From Cymbomonas tetramitiformis (taxonomy: Eukaryota > Chlorophyta > Pyramimonadophyceae > Pyramimonadales > Pyramimonadaceae), in contig LGRX02035303.1 of NCBI GenBank assembly GCA_001247695.2, forward strand, positions 1 through 64,000: 64,000 nt of DNA, in the 5' to 3' direction. Each line of letters opens with the position of its first letter. The stretch's first letter is position 1. The notes under the pieces are model-generated. The model did not search any database. It was not told the origin of the DNA and saw nothing but the letters and a program-made list of their open reading frames with translations. Below, one piece after another: positions 48,913 to 59,426 of the stretch. Position numbers and translations under genes: made by a program.

Positions 48913-51900
48913 ATGGCTCCGCCGGACGAGTTGAACTTGACCAAGTCCGAGCAACCCACTTTGGATGACCACGACTCCATCAAGAGCAAGGATGTCATGA
49001 GTTCCGACGACGCCAGCCCCGGTGCCGATGCCACCACCTCCGCACACCCGATGATGCTCTTGGCCTCCGATGCCGACTCTCCGATCTCCGAGGCCGTGGC
49101 CCAAGACGATTCCCGTGCCCATGACGCAGACACCGAACCCATCGTCCGCGAGGTAGCCGACGAGGCCATAATGTGTACTCCGCTAAACCCGGCGTTCCCA
49201 CACCCTATAGCCAGGTATGGTTTCAAACCCGGTGTAAACATGGCGCTGTTTGTATAGGTTCTTTGGAATACACAAGGTAAGCATGGCCATGTTCGTACGC
49301 GGTTTCGTGCAGACGCCGCCGCGGAGGTGTGGAGAACGGTCCACGCGCAAGGGACGCGCAAAAGAAGCCATGTGGTTGCAGTCGTTGCGTGGAGAACAAG
49401 ATCACCAAGGAAGTGTCAACGAGAACCATCTACACACACAAAAGGCTTTACGGTTGGCATGTACCTCCACAACCGGATCCGGATGCCGTGCTTCCTCTTA
49501 GGCCGCCTACCCCACATGATTCTACGGAACCTACTTTGGAGACGGATGAAGAGATGGATAAATTCGGAGAGAAGGATTGGGGAGGGGGGTCTATAGGAGA
49601 TGCCGATGGTCGCGGCATATCCCCGATCCCTCCAAGTTCCCCCTTCCCGTCTGAGCCAGCAGGTGAGAACCTATTGAACATGGCCATACCTGCCTTGTAT
49701 AGCTTCAGGTAATTGGTGAACATGGCCATGTTTGCCTAATACCTGCCCAACGTGCTCGTTGCAGTCGCCTCCCCAACTCGGCAAGAACGTGACGACACCG
49801 CCTGTTTTCACGTGAGCGTGACCTCCACACGCACGAACAGGGAGCTCCTCAAAATCGAGTATGAGTGGGAGAAGATGATGTATTTCCTCAACCACATCGA
49901 AGGCATTGACTTCGACGAGTACGAAGGGTGGATGAAACCCGGCAATTTCGACGATATGCATCCGGAGGATGACGTGCACATCTCTCTTCATTGCGGCAAC
50001 CAGTCATGGGATGTGGCATTTCCTATCGTGGAGTGCCTTGTGGGAGTGCGATCGCACCCAATGTTCATCCCGCATCGAGATGATGGCATGAGTGGTACCG
50101 CACACGAGGCGAATGACGAGGAGAGGGATGTAATCAACGAGATACTAAAGAGCTTGGAGGAGATGGTAAAGGTGCGACCTGAAAATAACACAACAACCGC
50201 GGTGTCGCTTGCTGCTGCTGCACTTTGAGTTAATGTGGTTTCAGGTGAGGTTTAAGGTGAGGATATGCACTGGCTAATAAGGTACTGGACAGACATGGCC
50301 ATGTCTTGCCATTTCTAAACGTAAACAAGGCGAACATTGCCATGTTTGCACAGTTTCGTGGCAATGTCCGTCCCATTTCTAAAGGTGGTGTCAGTTTCGC
50401 AGGATGCTTCTGGTAAGGAAAACCATGCCTTCATGCTCATGCTCGATCTCTTGGAATGGAACTTGGAGCATGGCCTTAGTCAAGGATCCTTTAACGACTT
50501 GTTGGAGATACTTCGTCTAAATTTGCCGAAGATGTTCCCGGAGGGCACTCTACCGAAGAACTACCAAGAGGCCATAGGACATCTATCCATGTATGGCTTG
50601 CCTTCTAAGTCGGTGGACATCTGTGTAAATGGATGTTGCAGATTCGACGGAGAGCACGCAATGTGCCGGACATGCTCGACGTGTGGCGCCGATAGATGGG
50701 CCCCGGAGATGCTCGAGAAGCCGTTGGCGAGCCGGAGAGGAAAGTCCACGTTTCATTATTGGAACCTCCCGGATCTTCTCAAAAGGAATTTTGCGCACCC
50801 GGAGCTTTGCGTGGACATGCAAGCGCACGCCCGCCATATTCCATGCGACTTGACCAAGGAGGCGATGGGAACTATGTGGGGTAAGTGAAATTTTCCAGTT
50901 CCCAATTGTGAAAGGAATGCCCTTTGAAAGCCTACTGAACATGGCCATATTTGGGCCCTATCCCTCTGGAAACCTACTGAACATGGCTGTGTTCGGGCCC
51001 TGTCCTTCTAGAAACCTACTGAACATGGCCATACTTACCTGTTTATCGCAGACAGTCCAGCATGGAGGCAACGGCGGGAAAGGTACCCCAAGTTCTTCAG
51101 CGATCCCCGCAACGTGGTGATCTTAGGATGTGCGGATGGCGCCACGGTGTGGAAGGACCTGCGCGGAGTTTTCCCGGTGACGTTTCAATACCTCAATATG
51201 CACCCCACCATCCGCGGCAAGTTCGTGAACATGGAGGTGTTTGGGATATGTAGCGGCTCGAAGCCAAAAAGCACGCAACCTATCTACGAGCTATTTGTGG
51301 ACCAGCTGCTCGAGTTATGGGATGGCGTGCCGTGCTACGACATCGTGAAAAAAGAAACCTTCAACTTGAGGTGCATGTTGTTTAAGATGTTGTTTGACAT
51401 CAAAGTTTTGATGGATGGCGCTTGTCGCAAGGATGTGGGGGCGTACAAGGCTTGCATTGCATGCAACCTGCAAGGTTGGCGATCTAGCATCTTCAAGGGG
51501 ATGCGGTATACCTTCCGCACGGAAGCCGAGCCTGGTAAACAACCTTCACTTGTATTCCCTTCATGTACTGCACGCAAGCGACTGATATTGGTTAAGTATG
51601 GCCATGCTTTGCTAGTGTTTTTTATAGACATGGCCATACCCACGTGTAGACATGACCGAATATGGCCATGTTCGGACGGGTTCGATGATGGGTAGGGCAA
51701 TGTTCACCCTGTTGCATCGCAGGTCCCGCAGAGTTTCAAAAGAGAACGGATGCCGAGATACGGCACCACGCGGCGAAGCACCAAACGCTTAAGGAAAGCG
51801 GACACTTCACGATGAAGGATCTCGAGACGATGATGAAAGCTACCGGTATAAAATTTCCTTCGGAATTCTCACGCTTGCCGTATTGGGATGAGGCCAAGGA

Positions 51901-54234
51901 CTACCTCATCGACTTGATGCACTTGATCAAGAATCTTGGAGAGCACGTCCTTGACGCCGTGATGGGAACTGACTTTGACAAGAAAACGCGAACGTGGGCG
52001 AAATCTCAAGGCATTAAACCCACATGGTGGGCAACTGGTATTTTCCCCTTTCCATAGGCCTGACCCGACGTGAACCCATCCAGCGAAACCTATGTAAACA
52101 TGGCTGTGTCCAGCCGGTTTCGCTTATAAACATGCTTGAACATGGCCATATCTAGGTAGTTCTGTCCGGTTTGTTCAAAAGTTTAGCATCCATACGTGAA
52201 TTATGGTCGGGTCCGACACTTGAGCAGATGCGAATGGCAACTACACCAAAAGGACATCCCCTTGGCAGATTGTCGACGTGCGCACCGCTACGGGAAGGTG
52301 CTTGAAGAGAGCCGAGGAATTCGCGAGAGAGGAAGTTGGCTTTCCACGGGAATGGGGAGCGGGTCAATGGAAATTGTTGAAACTGTCTTCAGACGGAAAC
52401 GCAAAGAAGCTAAAAGCCCACGAATATTTGGTGATGTTCAGAAATGGACTTTTCGCGATCCTCGCGGCATGGCCAAGGGACGATGACTCACCCAATGCAC
52501 TCGCACGTTTGGTGGGGCAACTTTCAACGATAGTCCGGGAAATCACGGCCCACGAGATCGATCTGAAGGTGCGGTTCTCTGGTACCTTGCTCTCATGTTC
52601 CCTGTCGCGTCACCAAGAATTTACATTTTGTGTGAAGGCTGAATGCATTTGGCGATGCCCACCTAGTTTACAGAGTGAACATGGCCATATTTGGCCCTTA
52701 TCCCTTAGGAACATGGTTAAACATGGCCATACCTGTCCATGATCTTCTAGGAACATGGTTGGACATGGCCCTACCTACCTATTGTTGATGGTGAACATGG
52801 GGATTCAGGAGCTGCCGACACTTGACAAGTACATTAGAGAGTGGCTCGTCACCATGGAGAGCTCGCGACATGGGACGAGCCCTCACTGGTGGGTCCTCAA
52901 CACACATCTATTGTGTCACGTGGTAGACCAACTTCGAGACCTCGGGCCGGTTCGCGAGTATTGGATGTTCGTATTCGAGTCCTTAAATGGCAAAATCGGG
53001 AGGTGGGTGAAGAACAATGCCTTCACGGTGCAGAGCATCATGAACGGAATCGGGCGGCAGAAGACCATTCAGTATGTACGAGGGTTACTTATGGCACTTC
53101 GCAACGAAGTTCCACGGCCACTTGTCGTCCCCGCTCTTGTACGGGACCGCGTTGTTGTGGCCGAAAAAGGGAAGAAGCACACATTGACCGAAGGCGAGCG
53201 AGCGTGCATCGATGTTTGGATGCGCACCAATGTGGGGCATTACCGACGGTTGCAAGACCTGCTTGATGCATATCATGAGGACTTACGAGCAAGGTAAGGC
53301 CTCATCTTATCAATGCCTGAATGAAACACTAAGTAAACATGGCCATGTTCGTGCATGATTTCCATCCACGTTTCCACAAACTAATCACTCAGGTGATTCG
53401 CAGGGTCAAGAGAGGCGGTCGTGGCTTGAAGAAAGGACTGCAAAGGAGGATGACATGCCGTCTAGCCGCCGACGAAGATCCGACTCCTTGGCTCGGACGA
53501 CCATTCACTCCCGACGAAATCGAGTTGTTGCGTGGTTGCCCCACAAAGTGCCGCAGGTTTAACAAGGTACAAGTGGGTAACATGCGATTCCGCATCGCTG
53601 CTATGGACAAGAAGTTCAAAACTGTCCAGTGTTATTTCCGCTCTTTTTTCATCGAACGCGTGCGTGGAACAAGTGAAGAGGAAGAGACTGATAGGTGCGT
53701 GCCTTTCTGCTTATGATTAATGAGTAAACATGGCCATGTTTTAGCCCTACCTAGTAATATATTGTGCAAACAGGGCCATGTCCACCTAGTTTCTTTAGAT
53801 ACCCTGGGTAAACATGGCCATGTTCAGACGATTCCAGTAGTTTTTGCAAACTAATTCCTCACTTATTATACATGCGTGCCAGGCTCGCCCGTCTTGAAGA
53901 CGTCTATGCCATCAAGCTTGGTGGGGTCGAGTACATATTTGTCAAGGCGGCTTGGCTGCAGAAGCCGACAAAAGCGAAGATCGCCATGTATAACCGGATG
54001 AACTCCATAGTTGGCCCGGACAGCGTCACTGGCTGTTTCTTTTGCGATGACCCCGAGAACCCTGACACCGTCTTCGATACCACAGAGCCATTCATGCTCG
54101 CAGATCAGATCGCGTCGCAAGTAGTAATTGTGAAGCATCCTTGCATGCAAACTGCGGTGGTTCTTGACCCTCGAGCAGATTTCTTCGAGCAGAATGTCCA
54201 GGATGAAAATCCTAGCGAGGACGAGCTTGCTTAG
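48913..54234 (+). CDS. TNP2-type CACTA transposase, 10 exons, intact
   Basis: Exons: 48913-49214, 49313-49662, 49765-50171, 50403-50880, 51052-51534, 51723-52037, 52228-52568, 52809-53293, 53404-53694 and 53883-54234. All junctions are GT-AG and in phase, giving 1,267 residues. The N-terminus has a Cys motif (CGCSRC...YGWHV) resembling the transposase-associated domain. Exons 4-5 follow the TNP2 family: DLLEWNLEHGLS, a CCRFDG...CRTC cluster, DPRNVVILGCADG, NMHPTIRGKF, ELLELWDGVPCYD-like residues and YKACIAC. Later exons show DLMHLIKNLGEHV and NTHLLCHVVDQLRDLGPV, also typical. It cuts and pastes the element in the nucleus. Every codon frame is intact, so the copy may be active. Confidence 0.9.
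49215..53882 (+). repeat. Dispersed palindromic ATGGCCAT motif in the transposase introns
   Basis: About 15 exact copies of ATGGCCAT, mostly inside taaacatggccatgttcg, plus several one-base variants, spread over all nine introns (for example 49286, 49722, 50296, 51027, 51633, 52143, 52724, 53341, 53816). None of the ten exons contains an exact copy. A random 8-mer would be expected well under once in this length. The copies are not tandem. Confidence 0.9.
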
Positions 54235-54294
54235 TACTTAGGCCTGCAGTACGACATGGCATTTGTGTAGTGTAAATAGATAGCATCAGTTTGT

Positions 54295-54560
54295 GTATAT
54301 ACATAAACAAGGGTAAGTATGGCCCTACCTATCATGTATCTATACCCAAGTACAGGGTAAGTATGGCCATGTTTATACATAAACAAGGGTAAGTAGGGCC
54401 CTACCTATCATGTATCTATACTCAAGCACTAGTCAGGTAAGGCCATGTTTATACATAAACAAGGGTATGTAGGGCCCTACCTATCATGTATCTATACTCA
54501 AGTACAAGGTAAATATGGCCATGTCTATACATAAACAAGGGTAAGTAGGGCCTTAATTTA
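54295..54560. repeat. 76-bp tandem repeat at the CACTA 3' flank
   Basis: Four copies start at 54301, 54378, 54453 and 54529 (acataaacaagggtaagta), each carrying ATGGCC half or full motifs. A shorter ggtacagccca array follows at 54650-54700. Confidence 0.85.
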
Positions 54561-55076
54561 GTAAGGACTATTTTACTCATTTAGTAAGGACTAAATAAGC
54601 GTAATAGCCCAAAAAAAACAGATTCCAAAAATATTTTTTTCCAATGTTTTCAAGTACAGCCCAGGTACAGCCCAGGTACAGCCCAGGTACAGGGTAGGTA
54701 TTGCCCCCTACTTACCCCTTACCTACCCAATGCCCATACTGACCTAATTTTGAGGTGCTGTAACATGAAGCGTAAAATGTTTTTTCACTTAAATCTTTGA
54801 TTCTTTTTCTATATAAACTATTTGGGTTTTTTTTGCCTGGCGCAGTAGGATTTGCATTTTGGCTTTCCTCAAGCACCTCAGAATCTGCACACAGATATTT
54901 TTGTCAATGGCATATGTCATGCTAAAAAGTTTACAAAAATGAAGAAAATAGGAAACAAAATGTAATATGGCTTGGCGACGCACCCGCACCCTCGTTTGCT
55001 TTTATTAATTTTTGAATATCATCATCACCTGCGAACACAAATATTTACTTCAACGGCGTACAATACGCCAAAGAAT
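54561..55076. other. AT-rich non-coding stretch
   Basis: Apart from the small ggtacagccca array nothing was recognised. Downstream exons of the minus-strand gene at 55.1 kb would be expected here but are not visible. Confidence 0.4.
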
Positions 55077-55129
55077 TTACAAAATGGAATTGACATAAGA
55101 TGACGCCAGCTTACCTAAGATCCATAGGT

Positions 55130-55520
55130 ATTTCTTTGATCTAGATACTGGGTCATCTAGTTTTGGCCACTTGACCCAAACATTGCCAGTATCAATTGCT
55201 CCCGCATCTTCGGGCGGATTGATGATGATGCCCATGCCCTTAGCTTTGAATACATTCATATCCAAGACGGTTTTACCCGCTTTCATATCGTCATATTTGT
55301 TGCCTTCAGATCTCTTATCATCTGGATATCCGTCTTCTGGAGCATTTATGACTTCTTGAGGATAATTCTGCAGTTGGTAATCCGGTAAGTTTGCGCTCGA
55401 CGCGCCCGCTTCCGACGCGCCCGCTGGACTCTGCAAAGTGGTCCTCGCGAAAGCGCAATTAAGCGTATCTACAGGAATGAACACCGACATATTCGAAAGC
55501 CTTTGCATTTGAACCGACAA
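55130..55520 (-). pseudogene. Paralogous exon of the ParB-methyltransferase gene
   Basis: The minus-strand frame ends in VSRSKKYLWILG followed by a gtaagc donor. The third exon of the gene at 0.8-7.5 kb ends in VRSKHYLWIIG followed by gtaaat, with the same intron position and phase. Upstream residues also correspond (KTVLDMNVFKAKGMGIII against DVVVIDTTPIFHKRGYAYI). It starts MSVQMQRLSNMSVFIPVD with an Ala/Ser-rich segment. No further exons are found, so it is a fragment or a gene whose rest is unrecognised. It is divergently placed from the polymerase gene, 89 bp away. Confidence 0.6.
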
Positions 55521-55609
55521 GTGTATTTATACTATCTATAACCCCCTAAATATCATCACGCCCATACTACCGAGCCGTCAACCCCGCCGTGCGACACGGC
55601 GAAATCACG

Positions 55610-57850
55610 ATGGGCTCCCCAAACGGTATTCTGCACGTGGGCACATGCGTGGACACGCAAACCGATGAGCTGCGCGTACGTGGCATACGGCTGAAAGACG
55701 AGGCGCGCGTGCTGCTACCCGCGGCGCCCCGCATCACCAAGCTGCGGTGCCTGATCATGGAGACTCCCTACGACAACGCGTTCGACGCCGATGCCTTTAT
55801 TGCGGAGATGCGGGACAATCACCAAGCCGACGTCCGTGTGCGTTCATCTCTCGTGCGTGTCACGCCTTGCGTCAACGACGCGACCGGGGGTTCGTGGCGC
55901 GAAGCTCGATGCGCCTTTATGTATTTCAAGGGCGCGGAGCGCGCGGATCTCCTCCAGCGGTACGCCACCGACGAGTACGGCTGCACGGAGCTGCGGAGGG
56001 AGGTGCACGACGACGCCGCGCGCAAGACGTACATGCGCCGGGCGCAATTGCTGCCGTACAACGCGTGGCCGTGCGGCGTGACAGCGAAGCAAGAGTCGCG
56101 CTGCGAAAGCGTGCCCGCGACTGAAATAAGACGGGTGCTGCGCGCGTGGATTCTGCGACCGACCTTCGGCCATGACGGCACGATCAGCGAGGCGCGCGCA
56201 ACCTGCGTCAGGAGCGGTCGGGAGCGCACCTGCGTGCGGGCAGATGGGGTGTCCGACCGTGACTTCCAAGCGCAGCTCGTGGACGCGCTCCAGCGGTACG
56301 AGACGGTGGACTGCCTGCTGTGCGACGCAACGGACGATGATCGTGTGCGCCGGCATGGGTGCGCCACCTCCTACCTCTCCGCTTGCGTACGGGCGACCGG
56401 TCGCGTATATCTGCGATGCCAGGACGCGAGCGCGATCGATATGACGGAGCTCTGTCAGGAGATGTACGCCAGAGGCCTTTCGGGGTACGAGTTCGGCCCG
56501 CGGGATGAGCTGCTCTACCGAAGCAAAACCCGTCTGTTCATACACAACGCGTCCCTGAGCTTGGCCGCGCACGTGGCCGGCGAGGAGTGGGTCGTGCTGC
56601 CGCCCCTCGCGAGGCGAAAGCGAGAGGAAGGCAGCGGGGGAGGCCGGGGTATTGGCGGATGCCAGCTTCGGCCGACGCTGGGGGTGCACCACGCTCGCGT
56701 GACGGTGTACGACTTTGCGTCCTTCTACCCGAGCTGCATCGCCAAGTTCAATTTGGGCCCGGACACGGTGGTCGCCCAAGAGGTTTGCCCCGCGTCGCGC
56801 CGCGCGTGGCTGCCCGTGTACCACATCGGCGGGGAGCACGACGCGCAGTGCGACTGCTGCGCCGCGGTCACCTTCACCGCCCGCAGTCGAACGGTCGGAG
56901 TGCTGCGGGACGGGCACCGCAACGTGCGGGTGTGGGTCAACGCGCAGCGGGACGAGGGTAACGCCGTGACCATCATGCACGCGGCCCTGCGGTGCAGCCC
57001 CATGGCGATCGCGGCGAGCGGTCTGCTGCGCGAACGCCTAAGCTGCCAGGAGCGTGGCGACACGGAGGGGGCGGCGGCATGCAAACTGCTCTGCAACGCG
57101 TGCTTCGGCATGCTCAACCAACGCGGGCCCAACAATTTTTTGCGCAGCGCCGCGGCCTACAGGGCGGTGGTGCTGCAAGGCCGCGCGTACCTGCTGACCG
57201 CGCTCTGCATATTTTACAGACGGGACATGATAACCGTGTACGGCGTGACCGACTCCCTCTTCGTGCGCGGAGACCACGACGCGCCGGGTAAGGTGGCTGA
57301 GGAGATTACGCAGGAGTTGGACGCCATGCACGCGCAGCCCAAACTGGCCCACCCCGCGCGACCGTCTCAGACAGTGGTGCTGCGGTGCGTCGACATCTTC
57401 TCGCGTCTGGTGATCTACGCGATGAACAGCTACGCGGGCGTGTACCACAAAACCGTGCACACGGAATGTCTCGTGGAGCGGGAGCATATTCTGGGGTGTA
57501 AGCTCTCCGGGTTTCGATATCGCAACGTGGATTACGCGTGGCAGCGCGCGGGATTTGTGCTCCACTGCGCCGCGCACGTGCACGCGGAGCAGGACGTGCT
57601 GAGCATAGTCCACGGGTACCTGCAGAGGTTTCGGGGCATGTCGGCGAAGCAGATGGCCGCCTACTGCGGAACTATCGCCGAAGCGGACCCAGCGAGCAAG
57701 CGCGCCGCGGTGAACTGCGTGATCGCAGCGGAGATGCGGGCCAGGGTGGTACGCGCGCACGGGAATGGGTCGCTCGCTTGGGACGGTACAACGGAGCAAG
57801 AGGTTGCACGACTGGTGGATGCCTTTTTCACGTACGCGCGGTTTGCGTGA
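55610..57850 (+). CDS. Virus-like family-B DNA polymerase, intronless, altered motif C
   Basis: The start is the ATG giving MGSPNGILHVGT; about 746 residues. Motif A is DFASFYPSC, motif B lies in CKLLCNACFGMLNQRG, and motif C reads VYGVTDSLFV, where family-B enzymes have YGDTDS: the first of two metal-binding aspartates is Val. The expected ExoI DxE near LRCLIMET also lacks its Asp, so proofreading may be lost. The order and spacing look closer to polymerases of large DNA viruses than to replicative host enzymes or to the Polinton PolB at 8.6 kb. GC content is far above the AT-rich flanks. AATAAA lies about 140 bp after the stop. Origin by viral transfer is an inference; activity is doubtful. 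Confidence 0.7.
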   Translation: MGSPNGILHVGTCVDTQTDELRVRGIRLKDEARVLLPAAPRITKLRCLIMETPYDNAFDADAFIAEMRDNHQADVRVRSSLVRVTPCVNDATGGSWREARCAFMYFKGAERADLLQRYATDEYGCTELRREVHDDAARKTYMRRAQLLPYNAWPCGVTAKQESRCESVPATEIRRVLRAWILRPTFGHDGTISEARATCVRSGRERTCVRADGVSDRDFQAQLVDALQRYETVDCLLCDATDDDRVRRHGCATSYLSACVRATGRVYLRCQDASAIDMTELCQEMYARGLSGYEFGPRDELLYRSKTRLFIHNASLSLAAHVAGEEWVVLPPLARRKREEGSGGGRGIGGCQLRPTLGVHHARVTVYDFASFYPSCIAKFNLGPDTVVAQEVCPASRRAWLPVYHIGGEHDAQCDCCAAVTFTARSRTVGVLRDGHRNVRVWVNAQRDEGNAVTIMHAALRCSPMAIAASGLLRERLSCQERGDTEGAAACKLLCNACFGMLNQRGPNNFLRSAAAYRAVVLQGRAYLLTALCIFYRRDMITVYGVTDSLFVRGDHDAPGKVAEEITQELDAMHAQPKLAHPARPSQTVVLRCVDIFSRLVIYAMNSYAGVYHKTVHTECLVEREHILGCKLSGFRYRNVDYAWQRAGFVLHCAAHVHAEQDVLSIVHGYLQRFRGMSAKQMAAYCGTIAEADPASKRAAVNCVIAAEMRARVVRAHGNGSLAWDGTTEQEVARLVDAFFTYARFA

Positions 57851-59426
57851 GCTTATCCGTCGTCGTTGCAAATTTTGAACTCCGTCTAATAAGATCAAAA
57901 AGCTACAGAAATTATCTATTCTTTGCCTTTGTAAAGATAAAAAAATCGCCGGTGCCCTTAGCTACGCAGGCGTCCGGCGGAGATGAATGAATAAATGAAC
58001 AAATAGTACAATTTTTTCAGGTTGTGTGGCTGTTATTTCAGAAAGACCCTAGCCCTCGTTATTTAGCGTATAGATAGCCGCGTTCGATACGCGCGTAGGG
58101 TTAAAGCATTTGTGCGTCTCGATAATCGCGATGTCGATTTCGCTTCATATAACGGACACCGATGAGATAGAGAATGCCAGAGAGGAGCGTGTGACGAAGG
58201 ATGATACGCGACCTTTCATAAATTTCTAAATTATCAGCGCTACTAAGTATAAGGTTATTGTGCGTTACAATCGTCGAAGCCAAGCGAGAAGACAGGCGTG
58301 CAACACACTTATTCCATAGTGCTCGGATAATACAATACAATAGGCAACTAGGACTTTGCTATGAATTAAAAAGATGCCTGCTGCTGAGGGTGTTGCCATG
58401 AAGGGACGTGCAAGGGCTCCGCTCATTTCAGAAAGAGCGGGGCGTGGGGCCCGGCGGGCTCCACGCTCGAGGGACGGGCAAGGGCTCCGGTCATTTTAGA
58501 AACCGGAGAGAGGTTTAGGTGCTGAGGGCTTTAAATTCTGAGGTATAGAAGGTTGTGTGTTGCTGAGGGCAAGGCTTCTGCTGTTTTAAACTGGCGAGGC
58601 TCCCGCTAGCAGAATAATTAAATGCTTGTAGGTACAGTAGCCAAGTGAGAAGGCCACCGAATATTACGTGCACCGAGTGAGCACCGAGTGCCTCTGCCCA
58701 AGGCGCAGGCTATCTCAAAGTTGCCTTGCAGGGTGAGCTTATGATGCGGGGCGTGGGGCCTGGCAGGCTCCAGTCTCCAGGCTGCTTGCTCCAAAGGGTG
58801 ATGCCCCTGCTGCTATAAACTGGAGAGAGCTTTAGGTGCTGAGGGCTTTTGTTTCTGAGGTAGGAGGTTGCTTGTTGCTGAGGGCAAGGCTCCTGCTGCT
58901 CTAAACTGGGGAGGTGCTATACTGCTGAAGGTATCGCCTCAAAGTAGGGGTAAGTCTTTGTTGCCATGTGAACTGGAGAGGTGCTTGCTTACTGAACGCT
59001 TTAATATGAGGTGAAAGCTCTTTGCTGCTGAGGGACAACTTCTTGCTGTTATGAACTGAAGCATAGCTAAAGTCCTAAGGGCCTCATGGTGAAGTAGGGT
59101 GAAGGCGAGGCTTCTGCTGCTATAAACTGAGAAGAAGTCTCAGTGTAAAGGGCTCCAAACTGCTTTAAACTCGGGTGGGGGCGCTTAGAATCTCGTCTCT
59201 CAAGAAGTATGAACAAGTATGTTGCTTTGAACTGGGGAGGTGCTCAAAAGGTAAAAGGTTACTGGCTTCTAACAGTGAGGCTCAGGCTGCTATGAAATGA
59301 AGACTTTAAAGTCAGCAGTGCACAGAGGTTACAGAACAAATACAAATAGATCACATAATACCCTTACTTAGGAGTGTACCAAAAATTGTAAAGAGTAGAA
59401 TTATTGTCAGGCTATGTCGCACAAGT
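57851..59426. other. Non-coding stretch with degenerate minisatellite
   Basis: From about 58380 to 59340 the text is a loose repeat of phrases such as ctgctataaactggagaggt and gctgagggcttt, too diverged for a fixed period. It resembles, at distance, the CTGGTGCACCTC text at 62.8-64 kb. No gene was recognised; 58101-58340 on the minus strand is a random-looking 79-codon frame. Confidence 0.5.

Larger units (their letters stand above)
48640..54600 (+). mobile_element. EnSpm/CACTA transposon
   Basis: Limits are approximate. It includes the intact transposase at 48913-54234 and the flanking motif-rich sequence. The left flank has a 14-bp hairpin (arms at 48708-48721 and 48741-48754, ggcgttagtatgcc) and the right flank a 76-bp tandem repeat. 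I did not find CACTA...TAGTG ends or a 3-bp duplication, so the termini are unproven; ACTAAA/TTTAGT-type sequence occurs near both limits. Confidence 0.65.

Noticed and set aside
48640..54600. Canonical CACTA...TAGTG terminal inverted repeats
   Set aside because: I searched both flanks and found only ACTAAA/TTTAGT-like text, not a convincing matching pair, so ends are left approximate.
55844..57898. Long minus-strand frames opposite the DNA polymerase (378 and 286 codons)
   Set aside because: High GC content removes stops from the antisense. No motifs are seen there, while the plus strand has polymerase motifs in order.
58380..59340. Possible coding region downstream of the polymerase
   Set aside because: Only degenerate repeat phrases with stops in all frames were found.
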